Source of the DNA: Formosa algae
Lineage (GTDB): Bacteria; Bacteroidota; Bacteroidia; Flavobacteriales; Flavobacteriaceae
DNA: 64,000 nt
NCBI RefSeq assembly: GCF_001439665.1
Contig: NZ_LMAK01000006.1
Span: forward strand, 1-64,000
Direction: 5' to 3'
Under the pieces are notes generated by a model, which did not search any database, was not told the origin of the DNA, and worked only from the letters and a program-made list of their open reading frames with translations. Shown here piece by piece: positions 26,914 to 36,613 of this stretch. Position 1 is the first letter of the stretch. Every line of letters begins with the position of its first letter. The translations under genes and the position numbers were made by a program.

Positions 26914-28545
26914 ATGTCTAAAGTTTTAAACGCTTCTTCTACCTTTTTTAAAAATATCTTACTTATATGTTTTGGAAGTCTAGTTTTTACGAATTGCAAT
27001 TCAAGCAAAAAAGAACATGACGACAATCTGGTTTTTAGATATAATGAACATAAGAACATCAGTTCTTTAGATCCTGCTTTCTCTAAAGACATTTCAGATA
27101 TTTGGGCAACAAACCAATTGTTTAATGGTTTAGTACAGATGAACGATAGCATGCAAGTTGAGCCTGCTATTGCTAAATCGTGGACAATTTCTGAAGATGG
27201 TTTAACCTACTCTTTTCAACTAAGAAAAAGTGTATATTACCACAAACACACCTTATTCGGAAGAGATTCTACACGTGCTGTAACTGCTGAAGATTTTGAA
27301 TACAGCTTTAACCGTTTGTTAGATCCTCAAGTCGGATCTCCAGGACGTTGGGTTTTTAATAAAGTAGACTCTTTTAGCGCCGTAAATAAAAACACTTTCA
27401 AAATTCGCTTAAAACAACCATTCCCAGCTTTTTTAGGTTTACTAACTATGAAATACTGCTCGGTTGTACCCAAAGAAATTGTTGAACATTATCGTTCCGA
27501 TTTTAGATCTCACCCAATTGGTACTGGTCCTTTTTACTTTAAACGTTGGGAAGAAAATATAAAATTAGTCTTTAGAAAGAACACTTTATATTACGAAACC
27601 AACTCGCAAGGCCAACATTTACCATATTTAGAAGCCGTGGCCATTACGTTTTTACCAGACAAACAAAGTGAATTTTTACAATTTGCTCAAGGTAATATCG
27701 ATTTTATCTCAGGCTTAGATGCATCGTATAAAGATGAAATTTTAACAGCAAATGGAACGTTACGAGATCGCTACACAGATGAAGTGAATATGATACGTGG
27801 ACCGTATTTAAATACCGAATACTTATCGTTTTACATGGACTCTAAACTCACAGAAATTCAGTCGGAATGGTTACGAAAAAGTGTTAATTATGGCTTCGAC
27901 CGTAAAAAAATGATGACATACCTAAGAAATGGCATTGGTATTCCTGCTTATGGAGGATTTATACCTAAAGGCTTGCCTGGCTATAAAAACACCATTGGAT
28001 TTAATTACAACCCTGAACTTGCTAAAGTTTATCTTGAAAAATTTAAAGAAGAAACCGGGATACAACGCCCCGAAATTACAATTACAACCACAGGAAATTA
28101 TTTAAGTTTCTGTGAATATATTCAGCGAGAAATTCAGAAAACAGGATTGTTAGTACATGTAGATGTTGTACCTCCTTCTGCATTAAAAGACGCCAAAGCA
28201 AATGGAAAATTAGACCTTTTTAGAGCGAGTTGGGTGGCAGATTATCCTGATGCAGAGAATTACTTATCTTTATTTTACAGTAAAAACTTCGCGCCTAATG
28301 GTCCAAATTATTCGCATTTTAAAAATGATTTGTTTGATACTTGGTACGAGCAATCGTTTACAGAAACAGACACTAAAAAACGAGAACAACTGTATACCAA
28401 AATGGATTCTTTAGTTATTGCACACGCCCCTGTAGTCCCTTTATTTTATGATGAAGTGGTTAGGTTTACACGAAAAGAAATTTATAATTTAGGTATAAAC
28501 CCAACTAATCTATTAGAATTAAAACATGTAAAGAAATACGACTAG
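26914..28545 (+). CDS. ABC transporter substrate-binding lipoprotein (OppA/DppA type)
   Basis: 543-residue extracytoplasmic solute-binding protein of family 5 (peptides, nickel or glycosides). A lipobox FTNC places the lipidated cysteine at residue 28. The family-5 features include LNPFxSD-like ISSLDPAFSKD, TISEDGLTYSFQLR, GTGPFYF and DYPDAENYL. It has no permease or ATPase gene beside it. It ends 14 bp from the converging GlmU-like gene without a visible terminator. Confidence 0.9.
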   Translation: MSKVLNASSTFFKNILLICFGSLVFTNCNSSKKEHDDNLVFRYNEHKNISSLDPAFSKDISDIWATNQLFNGLVQMNDSMQVEPAIAKSWTISEDGLTYSFQLRKSVYYHKHTLFGRDSTRAVTAEDFEYSFNRLLDPQVGSPGRWVFNKVDSFSAVNKNTFKIRLKQPFPAFLGLLTMKYCSVVPKEIVEHYRSDFRSHPIGTGPFYFKRWEENIKLVFRKNTLYYETNSQGQHLPYLEAVAITFLPDKQSEFLQFAQGNIDFISGLDASYKDEILTANGTLRDRYTDEVNMIRGPYLNTEYLSFYMDSKLTEIQSEWLRKSVNYGFDRKKMMTYLRNGIGIPAYGGFIPKGLPGYKNTIGFNYNPELAKVYLEKFKEETGIQRPEITITTTGNYLSFCEYIQREIQKTGLLVHVDVVPPSALKDAKANGKLDLFRASWVADYPDAENYLSLFYSKNFAPNGPNYSHFKNDLFDTWYEQSFTETDTKKREQLYTKMDSLVIAHAPVVPLFYDEVVRFTRKEIYNLGINPTNLLELKHVKKYD

Positions 28546-28559
28546 ATTATGACTAAAAC

Positions 28560-29735
28560 TTAATCTCTTCTGTATTTTTTTGTCTCTTCAAAAATGTGTT
28601 CTAAGATAGCTTTATCCATGTCTGAGAATTCTATATCGCGTCTTTTCATAACCATTTCGGCAACCTCAAAAGCTTTTTTAGTGGTGTATGTTGTAAATCC
28701 GCTATGTCCTCCCCAACTAAAGCTAGGTACAAAATTTCGCGGATAACCTGCACCAAAAATATTGGCATTTACTCCAACCACAGTCCCCGTATTAAACATA
28801 GTATTGATACCACATTTACTATGGTCGCCCATCATTAAACCACAAAACTGAAGCCCTGTTTTAGCAAAATTTTCAGTTTCGTAACTCCATAAACGGACTT
28901 CTGCATAATTATTTTTTAGATTAGAATTATTGGTATCTGCACCTAAATTACACCATTCTCCTAAAACAGAATTTCCTAAATACCCTTCATGTCCTTTATT
29001 AGAATTGGCAAATAATACAGCATTATTTACCTCTCCTCCCACCTTAGAATATGGTCCGATAGTTGTTGGTCCGTATATTTTAGCACCCATTTTAATCGCA
29101 GCCTTTTCACATAAAGCCAATGGCCCACGAATTAAAGTTCCTTCTAAAATTACAGCATCTTTTCCTATATAAATAGGCCCTTTAGATGCATTTAAAGTCA
29201 CAAAATTAAGTTCTGCTCCTTCTTCAATAAAGATGTTTTCTGGAGCAATTGTATTTACAGTTGCAGGAATAGGTTCTGAAATTCGACCTTCAGTAATCAA
29301 GTCAAAATCTTCTTGAATAGCCGCTCCGTTTTTAGAAAAAATATCCCAAGTATGTTCTATTTTAAGGCAGTCGCCATTGTATTCTATAGCGTCATAAGTC
29401 TCAAAATCTATATCTTCTTGAGAGTCGGTTGTAAAAAACGCAATCACATCTTCATCTTTAAAAATGGCTTGATTGTGTTCTAACCCCTTTACCAATTCTA
29501 CCAATTCGTAGTTTGGAAGATAAGATGCATTAATCATTACATTCTCGTCCATCTCAACCATTGGAAATTTATCGGCAAGATAATCTTCTGTAATAGTCGT
29601 TGTGGTATATCCTAAGTATTGCTCCCATTTTTCGCGAATAGTTAAAATTCCAATTCTAATATCTGCTACTGGTCTAGTAAAGGTAAAGGGCAATAAACTA
29701 TTTCGGGAAGGACCATCGAAAAGAATATAATTCAT
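28560..29735 (-). CDS. GlmU-like sugar nucleotidyltransferase
   Basis: 391 residues with a degenerate N-terminal nucleotidyltransferase part (about 1-170; starts MNYILFDGPSRNSLLPFTFTR) and a C-terminal left-handed beta-helix with hexapeptide repeats (about 185-340; e.g. IYIGKDAVILEGTLIRG, GPTTIGPYSKVGG). This matches the Bacteroidota alternative GlmU family (I recall TIGR03991), proposed to make UDP-GlcNAc from glucosamine-1-P. That role is by family. It is downstream of rpmE2, but an intrinsic terminator lies between them and no promoter of its own was found. Confidence 0.88.
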   Translation of the reverse strand: MNYILFDGPSRNSLLPFTFTRPVADIRIGILTIREKWEQYLGYTTTTITEDYLADKFPMVEMDENVMINASYLPNYELVELVKGLEHNQAIFKDEDVIAFFTTDSQEDIDFETYDAIEYNGDCLKIEHTWDIFSKNGAAIQEDFDLITEGRISEPIPATVNTIAPENIFIEEGAELNFVTLNASKGPIYIGKDAVILEGTLIRGPLALCEKAAIKMGAKIYGPTTIGPYSKVGGEVNNAVLFANSNKGHEGYLGNSVLGEWCNLGADTNNSNLKNNYAEVRLWSYETENFAKTGLQFCGLMMGDHSKCGINTMFNTGTVVGVNANIFGAGYPRNFVPSFSWGGHSGFTTYTTKKAFEVAEMVMKRRDIEFSDMDKAILEHIFEETKKYRRD

Positions 29736-29756
29736 ATGTCAGTATATTTTAAGTAA

Positions 29757-29790
29757 AAATAAAAAAGCCTTTCAAAATTTGAAAGGCTTT
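29757..29790 (-). terminator. Intrinsic terminator of rpmE2
   Basis: Arms AAAGCCTTTCAAA / TTTGAAAGGCTTT around one base, with a T-run on the minus strand. It lies 22 bp upstream of the GlmU-like gene's start. Confidence 0.75.
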
Positions 29791-29812
29791 ACCAATATAT
29801 ATTTGCACTAAA

Positions 29813-30064
29813 TTATTTTTTGAATTTAGCGTATTTGTTTTTGAATTTATCAATACGACCAGCCGTATCAATTAATTTAGATTTACCTGTATAGAACGGG
29901 TGTGATGTTCTTGAAATCTCCATTTTAATTAAAGGATACTCAACACCATCTACTTCTAATGTTTCACTTGTGTTAGCAGTAGATTTAGTTAAAAACACAT
30001 CTTCGTTAGACATATCTTTAAATGCTACTACTCTATAATTTCCTGGATGTATATCTTTTTTCAT
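29813..30064 (-). CDS. rpmE2: 50S ribosomal protein L31, type B (zinc-free)
   Basis: 83-residue ribosomal protein; begins [17 protein letters not shown] and contains [13 protein letters not shown], the L31 pattern. It has no cysteine, so it is the type B (C-) paralogue that needs no zinc. The start is the ATG at 30064; the codon just upstream is GTG. It has its own promoter with perfect 19-bp spacing and its own terminator. Confidence 0.95.
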   Translation of the reverse strand: MKKDIHPGNYRVVAFKDMSNEDVFLTKSTANTSETLEVDGVEYPLIKMEISRTSHPFYTGKSKLIDTAGRIDKFKNKYAKFKK

Positions 30065-30101
30065 CACTAAACTTTTTAAAACTTATCAATTTTTGAGAAT
30101 G

Positions 30102-30131
30102 CAAATTTAAGTATTTTTTATTATCCTGCAA
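30102..30131 (-). promoter_or_regulatory. Promoter of rpmE2
   Basis: On the minus strand TTG (30129-30131), a 19-bp spacer, then TAAATTTG (30102-30109). Full consensus, 37 bp before the ATG. Confidence 0.78.
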
Positions 30132-30177
30132 TCTTTTTTTCAATTATTTATTTCAGTTTCTTTTTGTAACGTTTTAC

Positions 30178-30185
30178 TATATTTG
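30178..30185 (+). promoter_or_regulatory. -7 box for DUF4199 gene
   Basis: TATATTTG, 40 bp before the ATG. The nearest upstream TTTG is only 11 bp away, so the -33 element is unclear. Confidence 0.45.
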
Positions 30186-30225
30186 TTAACTAACCTTTAG
30201 AAACCAATTAATCACGCACAAACTT

Positions 30226-30756
30226 ATGGAAAATTCTTTAAAATCTATGGCAGCCACTTATGGTATTTATTTAGCCATATTATTATCTGCTTTAACAATA
30301 ATAGCCTATGTTATTAATCTAGAAATATTAACAAGTATGTGGGTTGGCGCAGGTACTTTTATTGTAATTGTTGTTTTTGGAATTATCTCTACAGCGAAAG
30401 CTAAAAGTTCACAAAACGGATTTATTACCTTTAAAGATGCCTTTACAGCCTATTTTGTAACCATATTAATAGGAGTTGTAATTAGTACATTGGTAAGTAT
30501 TATTCTATTTAATTTTATTGATCCTGAAGCTGCAGAAATTTTAAAACAACAGATTATTGAAAAATCTACAGACATGATGAAAAGTTTTGGTGCTGCTCAA
30601 GAGCAAATAGACCTTGCTGTTGTAGAAATGGAAAAACAAAATCAGTTTGAAATAGGAAGTCAGTTAAAATCTCTAGCTTTTTCAATCATATTTTATTGCA
30701 TCATTGGATTAATAATTGCTGTTGCAATGAAAAAAAATGACCCTGAAGCTAATTAA
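30226..30756 (+). CDS. DUF4199 domain membrane protein
   Basis: 176-residue membrane protein with four hydrophobic segments (about 10-30, 35-52, 75-97 and 147-167) and an acidic/amphipathic loop with QIIEKSTDMMKSF between the third and fourth. This is the architecture of DUF4199 proteins, common in Bacteroidota, often found beside a family-2 glycosyltransferase as here. Function is unknown. The two genes may be linked, although the glycosyltransferase has its own -7 box. Confidence 0.85.
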   Translation: MENSLKSMAATYGIYLAILLSALTIIAYVINLEILTSMWVGAGTFIVIVVFGIISTAKAKSSQNGFITFKDAFTAYFVTILIGVVISTLVSIILFNFIDPEAAEILKQQIIEKSTDMMKSFGAAQEQIDLAVVEMEKQNQFEIGSQLKSLAFSIIFYCIIGLIIAVAMKKNDPEAN

Positions 30757-30762
30757 TTATAG

Positions 30763-30770
30763 TATTTTTG
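30763..30770 (+). promoter_or_regulatory. -7 box for GT2 gene
   Basis: TATTTTTG located between the DUF4199 stop and the GT2 start, 26 bp before the ATG. No -33 TTG at the right distance. Confidence 0.4.
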
Positions 30771-30796
30771 AACTTTTAAGAGTTTAAATCGCATAC

Positions 30797-31747
30797 ATGG
30801 ATATATCAGTAGTCATACCACTACTTAACGAACACGAATCTTTAAATGAATTATACGATTGGATTGCAAAAGTTATGCAGTCCAATCGTTTTTCATACGA
30901 AGTTATTTTTATTGATGACGGAAGTATAGATACGTCTTGGACTATTATTTCAGAACTTTCTGCAACACACCCAGAGGTTAAAGGCATACGTTTTTTAAGA
31001 AATTACGGAAAATCTCAGGCTTTACATGCCGGATTCTCTAAAGCATTAGGCGATGTTATTATAACAATGGATGCCGACTTGCAAGATAATCCTGAAGAAA
31101 TCCCTGAACTGTATAGCATGATTATTAAGGATAATTATGATTTGGTTTCGGGATGGAAAAAGAAACGTTACGACTCTATAATTTCTAAAAATTTACCGTC
31201 AAAATTATTTAATTGGGCAGCACGAAAAACCTCTGGAGTAAAACTTCACGATTTTAACTGCGGATTGAAATCTTATAAAAATGCTGTGGTTAAAAATATC
31301 GATGTAAATGGCGAAATGCATCGTTACATCCCGCTTTTAGCTAAAAATGCCGGATTTGCTAACATTGGCGAAAAAGTAGTACAACATCAAGCACGAAAAT
31401 ATGGTGAAACTAAATTTGGTATGGATCGCTTTATCCATGGCTTTTTAGACCTTATAACCATTTGGTTTTTATCCCATTTTGCCAAACGCCCCATGCACCT
31501 TTTTGGAGCATTAGGTATATTAATGTTTGCTATCGGATTTGTATTTTCTGTATATTTAGGAGTTGATAAAATTTTTCTAAATCCGAATGGACGATTAATT
31601 ACACAACGGCCTCAATTTTACATAGCATTGTGTACCATGATTATTGGAACCCAGTTTTTTGTAGCCGGATTTTTAGGAGAACTTATTTTAAGATCTAAAC
31701 CAAACAGAAATAGATATACCATTAAAAATGAATTAAATTTAAACTAG
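30797..31747 (+). CDS. Family 2 glycosyltransferase with membrane anchor (DPM1/ArnC-like)
   Basis: 316-residue GT2 enzyme. The N-terminal GT-A domain begins MDISVVIPLLNEHESL and carries the nucleotide-binding DDGSID and the DxD-like MDADLQDNPEEIP. The C-terminus has two membrane segments (about 233-255 and 270-300) as in ArnC/GtrB-type polyprenyl-phosphate glycosyltransferases. It likely moves a sugar onto undecaprenyl phosphate at the inner membrane; the sugar is unknown. Confidence 0.9.
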   Translation: MDISVVIPLLNEHESLNELYDWIAKVMQSNRFSYEVIFIDDGSIDTSWTIISELSATHPEVKGIRFLRNYGKSQALHAGFSKALGDVIITMDADLQDNPEEIPELYSMIIKDNYDLVSGWKKKRYDSIISKNLPSKLFNWAARKTSGVKLHDFNCGLKSYKNAVVKNIDVNGEMHRYIPLLAKNAGFANIGEKVVQHQARKYGETKFGMDRFIHGFLDLITIWFLSHFAKRPMHLFGALGILMFAIGFVFSVYLGVDKIFLNPNGRLITQRPQFYIALCTMIIGTQFFVAGFLGELILRSKPNRNRYTIKNELNLN

Positions 31748-31797
31748 GCGTCAAACAATTTAACGCACTATTAATCATTACCATTTAACGAAATACT

Positions 31798-31805
31798 TAT
31801 TTTTG
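31798..31805 (+). promoter_or_regulatory. -7 box for phosphohexomutase gene
   Basis: TATTTTTG, 22 bp before the ATG of the phosphohexomutase, in the 80-bp gap after the GT2 gene. Confidence 0.42.
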
Positions 31806-31827
31806 CTTACTATATATTTAAAACATT

Positions 31828-33555
31828 ATGATTTACATTGAACCAGAATTATTAGAACGCGTAAACACATGGTTAACACCTGCCTTTGATGAAGATACAC
31901 AAACGTACATTAAAGACTTAATTGCAAACAATCCAACAGAATTAAAAGAAAGTTTTTACAAAGACTTAGAATTTGGAACTGGTGGTATGCGAGGTATAAT
32001 GGGCATAGGTACAAACCGAATTAACAAATATACTTTAGGAAAAAACACTCAAGGTTTAAGCAACTATTTACACAAAAGTTTCCCAGACGAAACTGTAAAA
32101 GTAGCCATTGCTTACGACTGTAGACATAATAGTAAAACATTAGCAAAAGTTGTTGCAGATGTCTTTTCTGCGAATAATATAGAAGTTTATCTTTTCGAAG
32201 ATTTACGTCCAACACCAGAATTATCTTTTGCTGTAAGACACTTAAACTGCCACTGTGGGATTGTGTTAACAGCATCTCATAATCCACCAGAATATAACGG
32301 ATACAAAGTATATTGGCAAGATGGTGGGCAATTAGTTCCTCCGCATGACGATTTAATTGTAAAAGTGATAGATGCTTTAGATTATTCTGAAGTTAAGTTT
32401 GAAGAAAATGCAGATTTAATTCATTATATAGGTAAAGATGTAGACAATGCTTTTATTGAAGCATCTATTGAAAATGGTAGCTATACAACACCAGAAGCAA
32501 GAAAAGGATTAAAAGTTGTTTTTACACCACTTCACGGAACATCTGTAACATCTGTACCTCAAACACTAAAACAAGCAGGTTACAACCACGTACATATTGT
32601 AAAAGAACAAGAAGTACCAAATGGCGATTTCCCAACCGTAAAATCTCCTAATCCAGAAGAGCCTGAAGCTTTAAAAATGGCTTTAGATTTAGCAGAAGAA
32701 ACACAAGCAGATATTGTTATTGGTACAGATCCTGATTGTGACCGTTTAGGTGTTGCTGTTCGTGATTTAGATGGTAAGATGATTCTTTTAAACGGAAATC
32801 AGACCATGTTATTAATGACAGATTTCCTTCTTAAACAATGGAAAGCTAAAGGAAAACTTAAAGGCAACGAATTCATTGCTTCTACAATAGTATCAACTCC
32901 AATGATGCATCAATTAGCAAAAGCTTACGATGTAGATTATAAAATTGGACTGACTGGTTTTAAATGGATCGCTAAAATGATTAAAGACTTCCCGGAACAA
33001 ACGTATGTTGGTGGTGGTGAAGAAAGTTTTGGGTATTTAGTTGGTGACTTTGTTCGCGATAAAGATGCAGTAACCTCGACCCTATTAGCTTGCGAAATTG
33101 CAGCACATGCCAAGGCAAACGGAGGTTCTATGTATCAAGATTTATTAGATCTTTATGTAGCGCATGATTTATATAAAGAGCGTTTAATTTCTTTAACTAA
33201 AAAAGGCATTGAAGGTGCTCAAGAAATTACTCAAATGATGGCTGATGCTCGTGAAAACCCTGTATCAGAAATTAACGGATCTAAAGTGGTAAGCGTAGAA
33301 GATTACCAAACAGCAACCGTTAAATATTTAGCAACAGGTAAAGAAGACACGATAGACATTCCGAAATCTAATGTTATTATTTACTATACAGAAGATGGTA
33401 GTAAAGTGGCCTTAAGACCAAGTGGAACAGAGCCTAAAATTAAATTTTATATTAGCGCAAACACACCATTAGATAGTACTGCTAATTTTAAAGCAACAGA
33501 AGCAAAACTTGAAGCTAAAATTGACGCAATTATAAAAGATATGAAGCTTAGTTAA
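31828..33555 (+). CDS. Phospho-sugar mutase (phosphoglucomutase/phosphomannomutase)
   Basis: 575-residue alpha-D-phosphohexomutase, interconverting sugar 1- and 6-phosphates in the cytosol. The active-site serine loop is [13 protein letters not shown], the metal loop [10 protein letters not shown], the sugar-binding loop GGGEESFGY, and the phosphate-binding loop [10 protein letters not shown]; they occur in the expected order of four domains. It resembles the long PgcA-like forms. It overlaps the MsbA-like gene by one base (TAATG), so the two are coupled. Confidence 0.94.
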   Translation: MIYIEPELLERVNTWLTPAFDEDTQTYIKDLIANNPTELKESFYKDLEFGTGGMRGIMGIGTNRINKYTLGKNTQGLSNYLHKSFPDETVKVAIAYDCRHNSKTLAKVVADVFSANNIEVYLFEDLRPTPELSFAVRHLNCHCGIVLTASHNPPEYNGYKVYWQDGGQLVPPHDDLIVKVIDALDYSEVKFEENADLIHYIGKDVDNAFIEASIENGSYTTPEARKGLKVVFTPLHGTSVTSVPQTLKQAGYNHVHIVKEQEVPNGDFPTVKSPNPEEPEALKMALDLAEETQADIVIGTDPDCDRLGVAVRDLDGKMILLNGNQTMLLMTDFLLKQWKAKGKLKGNEFIASTIVSTPMMHQLAKAYDVDYKIGLTGFKWIAKMIKDFPEQTYVGGGEESFGYLVGDFVRDKDAVTSTLLACEIAAHAKANGGSMYQDLLDLYVAHDLYKERLISLTKKGIEGAQEITQMMADARENPVSEINGSKVVSVEDYQTATVKYLATGKEDTIDIPKSNVIIYYTEDGSKVALRPSGTEPKIKFYISANTPLDSTANFKATEAKLEAKIDAIIKDMKLS

Positions 33556-35381
33556 TGGAGTATCTAAAAAAACTATCACGCTTTATAATTCCGTATAAAA
33601 AATACGGTTACTTAAATATTTTCTTTAACATATTATATGCGTTTTTTAGCACCTTAGCTATGGTGTCTTTAATGCCTATGATTAATGTATTATTTGGAGA
33701 AACTGAAAAAGTAACCGTAAAACCTGTTTATCAAGGTATTACGCATTTAAAAGCATATGGTGAAGCTTTTTTAAACTATTTTGTAACAACAACCAATGCT
33801 AACGAAGGGCCGCAACGCACTCTTTTTTACATGATTGTACTTATTATTAGTTTATTCTTGCTTAAAAACATATTCAATTATTTAGCTTTATTTTCAATTA
33901 CATTTTTAAGAAATGGTGTTTTAAAAGATTTAAGAAATGCCATTTACGATAAGGTTATCACCTTACCAATCTCTTATTATTCTGAAAAAAAGAAAGGAGA
34001 TATTATTGCTCGTATTTCAGGAGACGTAAACGAAGTTAAAAACTCTTTACTAGCTATTTTAGAGCTTATAGTTAAAGAACCTTTAACCATCGTTTTCGCC
34101 ATTATTACCATGTTTACGATTTCATCTAAACTGACCATATTTGTATTTTTATTTATTCCTGTCGCTGGATTTATTATTTCTAGAATTGGAAAAAGTTTAA
34201 AACGTAAATCGAATAAGGTACAGACCGAGCAGGGTGTTTTTATTTCAACATTAGAAGAAACATTAGGCGGATTAAAGGTGATTAAAGGTTTTAATGCAGA
34301 ACAGAAGTTTAATGACAAATTTCAAGATTCTACAAATCGGTTTTATCATTTTTCGAACACACTTTTAAACAGACAAAACTTAGCATCTCCAACCAGTGAA
34401 TTTTTAGGTATTGTAACTATTGCGGCCTTATTATGGTACGGAGGTAGTATGGTTTTAATTGAGAAAACCTTGTCTGGTGGTGCATTTATAACCTATATGG
34501 CTTTGGCTTACCAAATACTAACACCTGCAAAAGATATTAGTAAAGCAAGTTATAAGGTTAAAGCTGGGAACGCAGCTGCAGATCGTGTTTTAGAAATTTT
34601 AAATACAGAATCTGTTTTAGAAGATAAACCTAATGCAAAAGTAAAATCGGACTTTACAAGTGATATTTCATTAAACAATATCTCGTTTAAATATGATGAT
34701 GAAATGGTCTTAAAACACTTCACTTTAAAAGTTCCTAAAGGAAAAAGTGTTGCGCTTGTTGGCCAATCTGGTAGTGGAAAAAGTACCATTGCCAATCTTG
34801 TTACCCGTTTTTACGATGTTAATCAGGGGACTATTACTATAGATGGCGACGATATTAAAGATTTAACAAAACAATCGCTCCGTAGTTTAATGGGCTTAGT
34901 TACTCAAGATTCAATTTTGTTTAACGACACCATTAAAAACAATATCCTACTAGGGAAAGAAAATGCTACAGACGAAGAAATTATCGACGCTTTAAAAATC
35001 GCAAATGCTTGGGAATTTGTGAAAGATTTACCGCTTGGTATAGAAACCAATATTGGTGATTCTGGAAATAAATTATCTGGCGGACAAAAGCAACGATTAA
35101 GTATAGCTCGTGCCGTATTAAAGAATCCACCAATCATGATTCTAGACGAAGCCACTTCTGCTTTAGATACAGAAAGTGAACGTTTGGTACAAGATGCTTT
35201 AGAGAATATGATGAAAAACAGAACATCTATTGTTATCGCTCACCGTTTATCAACCATCCAAAGTGCAGACCTAATTGTGGTCATGCAAAAAGGAGAAATT
35301 GTAGAACAAGGCACGCACGACGAGTTAATTAAAAAAGACAATGTTTACAATAAATTGGTCCACATGCAAAGTTTTGAATAA
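33555..35381 (+). CDS. ABC transporter, MsbA-like exporter (fused permease-ATPase)
   Basis: 608-residue half-transporter. The N-terminal ABC exporter membrane domain has six segments (about 20-330); the ATPase domain follows, with Walker A GQSGSGKST, signature LSGGQKQRLS and Walker B IMILDEATSALD, and an H-loop IAHRLST. The layout fits MsbA-like lipid A flippases, although drug exporters look the same. The neighbouring phosphohexomutase and GT2 support an envelope-glycolipid role. The start overlaps the mutase stop. Confidence 0.9.
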   Translation: MEYLKKLSRFIIPYKKYGYLNIFFNILYAFFSTLAMVSLMPMINVLFGETEKVTVKPVYQGITHLKAYGEAFLNYFVTTTNANEGPQRTLFYMIVLIISLFLLKNIFNYLALFSITFLRNGVLKDLRNAIYDKVITLPISYYSEKKKGDIIARISGDVNEVKNSLLAILELIVKEPLTIVFAIITMFTISSKLTIFVFLFIPVAGFIISRIGKSLKRKSNKVQTEQGVFISTLEETLGGLKVIKGFNAEQKFNDKFQDSTNRFYHFSNTLLNRQNLASPTSEFLGIVTIAALLWYGGSMVLIEKTLSGGAFITYMALAYQILTPAKDISKASYKVKAGNAAADRVLEILNTESVLEDKPNAKVKSDFTSDISLNNISFKYDDEMVLKHFTLKVPKGKSVALVGQSGSGKSTIANLVTRFYDVNQGTITIDGDDIKDLTKQSLRSLMGLVTQDSILFNDTIKNNILLGKENATDEEIIDALKIANAWEFVKDLPLGIETNIGDSGNKLSGGQKQRLSIARAVLKNPPIMILDEATSALDTESERLVQDALENMMKNRTSIVIAHRLSTIQSADLIVVMQKGEIVEQGTHDELIKKDNVYNKLVHMQSFE

Positions 35382-35403
35382 CACATAAACCAAATTAATT
35401 CAT

Positions 35404-35443
35404 AAAAAGGATAAGCATATTAAAACATGTTTATCCTTTTTTT
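35404..35443 (+). terminator. Intrinsic terminator of the mutase-MsbA pair
   Basis: Arms AAAAAGGATAAGCAT and ATGTTTATCCTTTTT (one mispair) around an eight-base loop, ending in a T-run. Confidence 0.8.
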
Positions 35444-35530
35444 ATAACCAAGTTTCAAACTTTATTCCGAAATTTACAGCTACAAGTTAAACTTTTAATA
35501 ACTTAAGAAGTCTAAGTATAAAACGTATGA

Positions 35531-36073
35531 ATGATTAACGAGTCTCAACTTTTAGAGCAACTAAAATCTGATGCTAGCAGAGATTCAGCTTTTAAAGACC
35601 TTATTAGTCTTTATAAAGAACGGCTGTATTGGCACATTCGTAATATTGTGAAATCTCACGACGACACGGATGATGTATTACAAAATACATTCATCAAAAT
35701 TTTTAGAAATATAAATTCGTTTAACGGAGACAGTAAATTGTACTCTTGGATGTATAGAATAGCAACTAACGAAGCCATTTCTTTCATAAATAAAAGAGCA
35801 AAACTGTTACAAATAACAAACGAAGAGACACAGCAATTAGCTTTGGATCACTTACAATCAGACGTCTATTTTGAAGGTGATGAGATTCAATATAAATTAC
35901 AACAAGCTATTGCAAAATTACCTCACAAACAACAATTAGTTTTTAATATGAGGTATTTTGAAGACATAAAGTATAAGGATATGTCTGAGATTTTAGAAAC
36001 TAGTGAAGGCGCATTAAAGGCCTCTTATCATTTAGCAGTAAAAAAAATTGAAGACTATTTAACACATGATTAA
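35531..36073 (+). CDS. ECF RNA polymerase sigma factor (module 1)
   Basis: 180-residue sigma-70 family factor with only regions 2 and 4. Region 2 is read in DDVLQNTFIKIFRNINSF and LYSWMYRIATNEAISF; region 4 in AIAKLPHKQQLVFNMRYFED and the helix-turn-helix YKDMSEILETSEGALKASYH. It is the first of three tightly linked genes, followed by an anti-sigma-like membrane protein and a Spy-like sensor. No consensus housekeeping promoter was found just upstream, which would fit self-transcription. Confidence 0.94.
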   Translation: MINESQLLEQLKSDASRDSAFKDLISLYKERLYWHIRNIVKSHDDTDDVLQNTFIKIFRNINSFNGDSKLYSWMYRIATNEAISFINKRAKLLQITNEETQQLALDHLQSDVYFEGDEIQYKLQQAIAKLPHKQQLVFNMRYFEDIKYKDMSEILETSEGALKASYHLAVKKIEDYLTHD

Positions 36074-36106
36074 ACCTTTGAACAAAAACACAGTCTAAGC
36101 ATTAAG

Positions 36107-36604
36107 ATGAAACTGAAAGACTTACATAACGATAAAACCGCTGGGTTTAAAATGCCAAAAGATTATTTTAATACTCTTGAGGATTCCATTTTAAATGAAG
36201 CTAAACTGCAAGACAAAGTCTCAGACCACGGTTTTAAAGTTCCAGACTATTATTTTGATACTTTAGAAGATGAAATTCTAACTAAATTTCATTCTAAATC
36301 GACAACAAAAGTTAGAACTTTAAATATAAAACCATGGGCATATGCTGCCAGTATAGCAGCCTGTTTGGCACTTATGTTTACGCTTACATTTTCTAAAAAT
36401 CAAACCCATTCTATTAGTTCAATAAACAACGACACCCTAGAATCTTTTATTTTAAGCGAAGAATTAAATACTTCGGAAATGGCAACATTAATAACAGATT
36501 CTGATGTATTCGAAAACGACATTTTAAACAGTGCTTTAAGCGATGCCTCTATAGATTACTATATTGAAAGTGAAGTTGATTTAGAAGACCTCTTAGACAA
36601 TTAA
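36107..36604 (+). CDS. Putative anti-sigma membrane protein with duplicated motif
   Basis: 165 residues: a cytoplasmic N-terminus (1-75), a single membrane segment (about 76-93, AYAASIAACLALMFTLTF) and a short acidic periplasmic tail rich in Asp/Glu/Ser. Position between a sigma factor and a sensor implies that the N-terminus holds the sigma factor; it does not show a zinc-binding HxxxCxxC motif. The N-terminus contains two copies of a 17-residue motif (13-29 and 42-58, 12 of 17 identical). Function is inferred from context. Confidence 0.78.
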   Translation: MKLKDLHNDKTAGFKMPKDYFNTLEDSILNEAKLQDKVSDHGFKVPDYYFDTLEDEILTKFHSKSTTKVRTLNIKPWAYAASIAACLALMFTLTFSKNQTHSISSINNDTLESFILSEELNTSEMATLITDSDVFENDILNSALSDASIDYYIESEVDLEDLLDN

Positions 36605-36613
36605 ACTTAACTT

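Noticed and set aside
26832-27152. 106-codon frame on the minus strand upstream of and into the peptide-binding gene
   Set aside because: It overlaps the promoter and signal peptide of the lipoprotein in antisense, with Cys/Ser/Leu-rich composition typical of a shadow frame.
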